A model generated the notes under the pieces. It saw only the letters and a list, made by a program, of their open reading frames with translations. It searched no databases and was not told the DNA's origin. A DNA stretch of 64,000 nucleotides from Meloidogyne chitwoodi (taxonomy: Eukaryota > Nematoda > Chromadorea > Rhabditida > Meloidogynidae). Of the stretch, positions 60,501 through 64,000 are shown piece by piece. The stretch spans positions 1,116,001 to 1,180,000 of the forward strand of contig JACZZP010000008.1 in assembly GCA_015183035.1 (NCBI GenBank). Reading direction: 5' to 3'. Within the stretch, counting starts at the first letter, position 1. Every line of letters starts with the position of its first letter. The translations under genes and the position numbers were made by a program.

Positions 60501-63500
60501 TTACTCAATTAGCACCTTCTACTTCGTTTCCTGTTTCTTCAAATAAACAACAAAACCTTCAAAATGTTCATTCAATTCCAACTTCCAATTACCATCAAAA
60601 ACATAAACAATCACAACAGCAAAAACAACAATTTTCAAAGAATGTCCTTGCCAATACATCATCAAATCAACGATTTGGACGTTTAAGGTAAATAATTTAA
60701 TATATTTTTTTAATCTTTTTTATTTATTTATTTTTCAGTTATTCTGAATTACTTGAATTAGCACGTAATCGACAAAGGCAAATTGAAGCAAATGAGGCAG
60801 AATTAGATGAACGAAGAAAAGCAGTTGCACTTTTTGGTGTCGCCAGGCGGACGGCTGGAAGTGAAAGGGAACAACAACAAAATGCTCAAATGTTTGTTTA
60901 TTTTTTATTTAAATAAATGTTTTTTGGAAAAATATTATTTTTTAGATTAAATTGACCATATTTATTTATTTTTAATATATTCTGTTATGTAGGGTGTTTT
61001 AGCTTTTCTTTATTTTAAATATTATGTTTATGTGTAAAGGAATGGGGGAATTCTTTTTTTTGTTAAATCAAATAAATATATATTTATTTAAAATAAATCC
61101 TTTTTTTATTAATTATTCTCACATTAATAATAAACAAAGAATTATTTTTATAAAAATAAACTTTGTTTTTTTATAAAAAGAACATTTACATAAATAAAAA
61201 TATTAAAGAAATATTTAATTATTTTTAATTTATTTTCTTTTAAAAAAGAAATATTTTATAAATCTTTATTTTTAAAACTATATATGGAAATTAGGTGCAA
61301 ATATTCTTATCTTTTTTTATTTTTTTTCTTATCTGTGATTCATTACATTCAAATATTTATATTTTTGATTAAATATAATAATGACCATTCTATAAAAGTA
61401 ATATTTATTTATTTATTTATTTTTTAGTTTAATGTCTAATATTCGTTCACAAATTAATCGTGATGAAAAAGAACTTTCAAAACTTAGTTTTTATAAAAAA
61501 GAAGCTTATAAACTTCGTGAATATAATATTAAACAAAATAATGAATTAAAACAATTAGAATTAGATTATTCAAATAATGAAAAAGAATTACTTAAAATTG
61601 TTGATAAAGTTGATTCTCTTCGTGGTAAATTAGAAAATTTATATATGAAAAGGGCAACAAATAATAATTTGATAGATCAAAAATATTTAAATGAAAATAC
61701 TTCTTTATCTCCAAAAGAAAAAACTGAAGAAGGAGGACATTCTTTTAATCAAAATGAGAGAAGACCTAAAGCATCTGTTAGCCCTTTTAATAAAGTATGT
61801 ATATTATTATAATATTTTTTATTTAATTTTCATATAATTCACAAAAAAAGCTAATCTCATCTAATTTTTGTAATTTATTAATTTATTTATTTTTTAGTAT
61901 GAAAAAAGTTATGATCTTCCTGACTGTTCTGTAACAACAATAATTAACCATTCTCCTACAAAAAATCATCAAATTTCAACAAATTCTACTTTTGGTGGAC
62001 ATGGAACTGCAAAAATACAATGGAGAAGAGAACTTCCATCAAATAATAGTGAAATTAACCGAATACACCAAAATAATAATAATTTACAACAACAATATTC
62101 AAATATACATTCAAGTTTAAATGGCTCTACAAGTGGATTGTTACCTCCAGCAGTAAGTAAAATTTAATTTTAATATTTTCTCTGAGAAATTAATTATAAT
62201 TTAATTATTTTTTAGGTCGACAAAATTAGTCTCCGTCGTAATTCAATTAATCAAGCAAAGCGAAATTCACTTGTAGGTGAAGGTAATGGTGATGAACATG
62301 TTCAGGCTCTTTTATTGGCAGAATTAAAAAGAGGCCGTTCTCATATTTCTTTTGGAAGATCTTGGGATAGTAGCCAATTAAGTGATGAATTTAGAACAAC
62401 AAAAAAAGGAGAGGAAAAAACAGAAGAAATTAATAATAATTATTTAAATAATAATAATCAAAATATAATTTTAGAAAATAAATTTAATAATAAAATTAAT
62501 GAAGATAATAATAATAATAAAATATCAGATAACTTAACAGAAAATAATAATAATATTAAAGAAGAAAATAAATCAAATGATTTTTTAATTCAAAATCAAC
62601 AACAAAATCAATTAAATTTTTTGCAACAACAAAAAATAATTTCACCAAAAACATCACCAAAAAGAGCAACTTTACCAGCAGAGAATAGCATTGCTGCTTT
62701 TAATAAAATATTTAATAAACAACAAGAAGAACCTCTTTTTAAAGAAGAAGAAGAAGAAGAAAATAAATTAATTATTGAAATTGAAAATAATGAAAAAGAA
62801 GAAGAAAATAAAGAAAAAGAAGAAGATGATGATGAATATATTGAAATAAATAATAATAAATTAATTGATAATTTATTTATTAAAGAAAAAGAAGAAGAAG
62901 AAATATCTTTTAAAGAAATACCAAAAAGTACAACAATTATTACTACAGGAAGTCCTCCTCTCTCTGATAGTTCTACTGTTTCCAGTACAGAATTGGAAAG
63001 AGAAGGAATTTTGGTAAAAATTAATAAAATATAAATATATTATTAATAAATATTAAAACACTAGCAAAATTGGTCGCCCTTCGGGCGTCCTTCTACGCTC
63101 GCAGAAAATAAACACAAAAAACTAAAATAACCTTTCAATAAAGTCATAATACTACAAAATAAACATTCTAAAGAACAAAAAAAAAATAAATGATAAAAAT
63201 AAACGAACTTATATAACAAAATAATTGGTCCAAATTTTCTTAACAAAACACAGACATTGCTATAAAATAAAAACAGCTTATTGTTAGCTCAAATAGCTAA
63301 CGAAGATATATCAAAATAAAAAAGAAATAATATAAGAGGTTGCCACCCACCATCCCTGGCCTCCCATACCGCCATAAACCACCTCAGCGTAGCCGGCGCC
63401 ACCTCCAAAGAATGATGAGAAAATAATCAGTTTATATAATCAAACTGTCTAAATCTACTTTAAAAAAACCCATTTTCACCTCTAGATCATTTACTATAAA

Positions 63501-64000
63501 AATCCGGACAAACACTTATCAATTATATAAGAAGATATTTTTTTTAATTTAAATTTTTAAATAAATTTAAGGAATTATTTGATGATTCTTGGCATAAAAA
63601 TATTTGTCCAACTGGTATTAAAGGAATTCTTCGAGAAAGACAACAAAATAATTTATCAATTTCTAATACATGTTCAGGGCCAAAAAAACAATCAAATAGA
63701 GTTAAAATTGATTTGGTTGTTTTATTTTTGGATGTTGCCTATGAAGGACAATATGAAATGCTTGTTCAATTAGCTTCTCAGGTAATAATATTTTTTATTT
63801 ATTTTTTAGAATATTTTTTTTAAGAATTTTTAAACAATTTAATATAGTTAATTTTTATTAAATATTTTAAAAAATTTTGAAAAATAATTAAAACAGATTG
63901 ATGACATTTCTGTATCAAATAGTGAAGGTTTAACTGCTCTACATTATGCTATTTGTGCAAGTAATCATGATATTGTTCAATTTTTGGTAGAAAATGGTGC
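54535..64000 (+). CDS. ape-1: ASPP family protein (APE-1/PPP1R13-like), 3' end beyond window
   Basis: ASPP proteins bind p53 and PP1 through C-terminal ankyrin repeats and an SH3 domain. Two first exons seem possible: A (54535-54766 plus 54817-54888, MRHDNNTSSPSSTTSS) and B (58163-58465, MLLRTKLPSDSQLFYS, with PPKKPPR). Both end in phase 0 and join QLIASPSNLSCCSPP at about 60248. A coiled coil follows (YSELLELARNRQRQIEANEA; NRDEKELSKLSFYKKEAYKL). Next comes a long Asn/Glu-rich region (62315-63012) and then SNRVKIDLVVLFLDVAYEGQ, which matches the ASPP start of ankyrin repeats. EGLTALHYAICASNHDIVQF is the next repeat, and the window ends there. Introns include large ones of about 3.3, 1.8 and 0.56 kb. 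SH3 is not in view. Confidence 0.9.
59154..59314. mobile_element. Second, decayed copy of the ACTTCCGGAC MITE family
   Basis: GGTAAAGTAAAACTTCCGGA at the left, with GGTATGCCGAAACTTCC inverted at the right. The interior (CGCCCACAAAAGTTTACAAA…) matches 51519-51729 closely. No target duplication survives. Lies in an intron of the ASPP gene. Confidence 0.8.
63061..63087 (+). repeat. Dispersed UUCG-hairpin repeat, copy 2
   Basis: CTAGCAAAATTGGTCGCCC then TTCGGGCG folds as CGCC/GGCG closed by C(UUCG)G. It is an inverted relative of 22943-22969, and lies in an ASPP intron. Confidence 0.6.
63330..63412. other. GC-rich island in an ASPP intron
   Basis: About 80 bp with far more G+C than the surroundings, inside the 63013-63570 intron. 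The minus strand reads as a Gly-rich peptide (GGAGYAEVVYGGMGGQGWW). It could be an inserted gene or repeat fragment; there is no supporting ORF. Confidence 0.45.

Noticed and set aside
63013..63034. Stop codon after EGILVKINKI as the end of the ASPP protein
   Set aside because: TTG|GTAAAA is a donor, and the next exon at about 63571 continues in frame into the conserved ASPP ankyrin region.

Overview
The window looks like nuclear DNA of a nematode, most likely a plant-parasitic tylenchid such as Meloidogyne (an inference from base composition and gene structure, not tested by alignment). It is very AT-rich. Coding sequence is cut into many small exons by tiny GT..TTTTAG introns; the nine introns of the eEF1-gamma gene are 35-42 bp each. 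Several products have clear nematode counterparts: an OSM-9/OCR-type TRPV channel, FLP-21, and a myristoylated neuroglobin-like globin. Protein identities come from recognising family motifs in hand-spliced translations. Exon edges follow splice consensus plus reading frame and have not been checked against RNA.

Layout. 1-3225 (-): 5' part of a TRPV channel gene (ankyrin region to S5), cut by the window edge. 3.75-5.4 kb: a nest of non-autonomous DNA transposons, including a hAT-like MITE with a perfect 8-bp target duplication inside an older element. 5.5-24.8 kb: a compact block of housekeeping genes: eEF1-gamma (+), ribonucleotide reductase small subunit (-), POLE3 histone-fold protein (+), REPS-type EH protein (+), FUBP/KHSRP-type KH protein (-), CDC73/parafibromin (+), TAPT1 (+), and a NUP205-like gene that stops after its N-terminal quarter (+). 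25-45 kb: a much more AT-rich block of neuronal, secreted and membrane genes, all on the minus strand except one: globin, two secreted proteins, a paired-like homeobox gene, flp-21, a multi-pass membrane protein, a Lys-rich single-pass protein (+), and an HtrL/YibB-like type II membrane protein. 47.7-52.0 kb (+): a MIC19/CHCHD3-type mitochondrial protein followed by an EXT2-like exostosin with two MITEs in its introns. 54.5-64 kb (+): an ASPP/APE-1 gene with two alternative first exons, cut by the right edge inside its ankyrin repeats.

Functional links. The RNR small subunit and POLE3 genes, both needed for DNA replication, are divergent and share a 322-bp upstream region. POLE3/REPS and MIC19/EXT2 are close same-strand pairs that could be operons. 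Most other adjacent genes show no evident shared pathway. The most unusual points are the truncated NUP205 gene, the EXT2-like protein that seems to have lost the GT64 acidic motif, two inferred GC-AG introns, two microexons (27 and 18 nt), a dispersed UUCG-hairpin repeat with a compensatory base-pair change, and the nested MITEs. I did not find a clearly new multi-gene system; the candidates for novelty are listed as separate findings.
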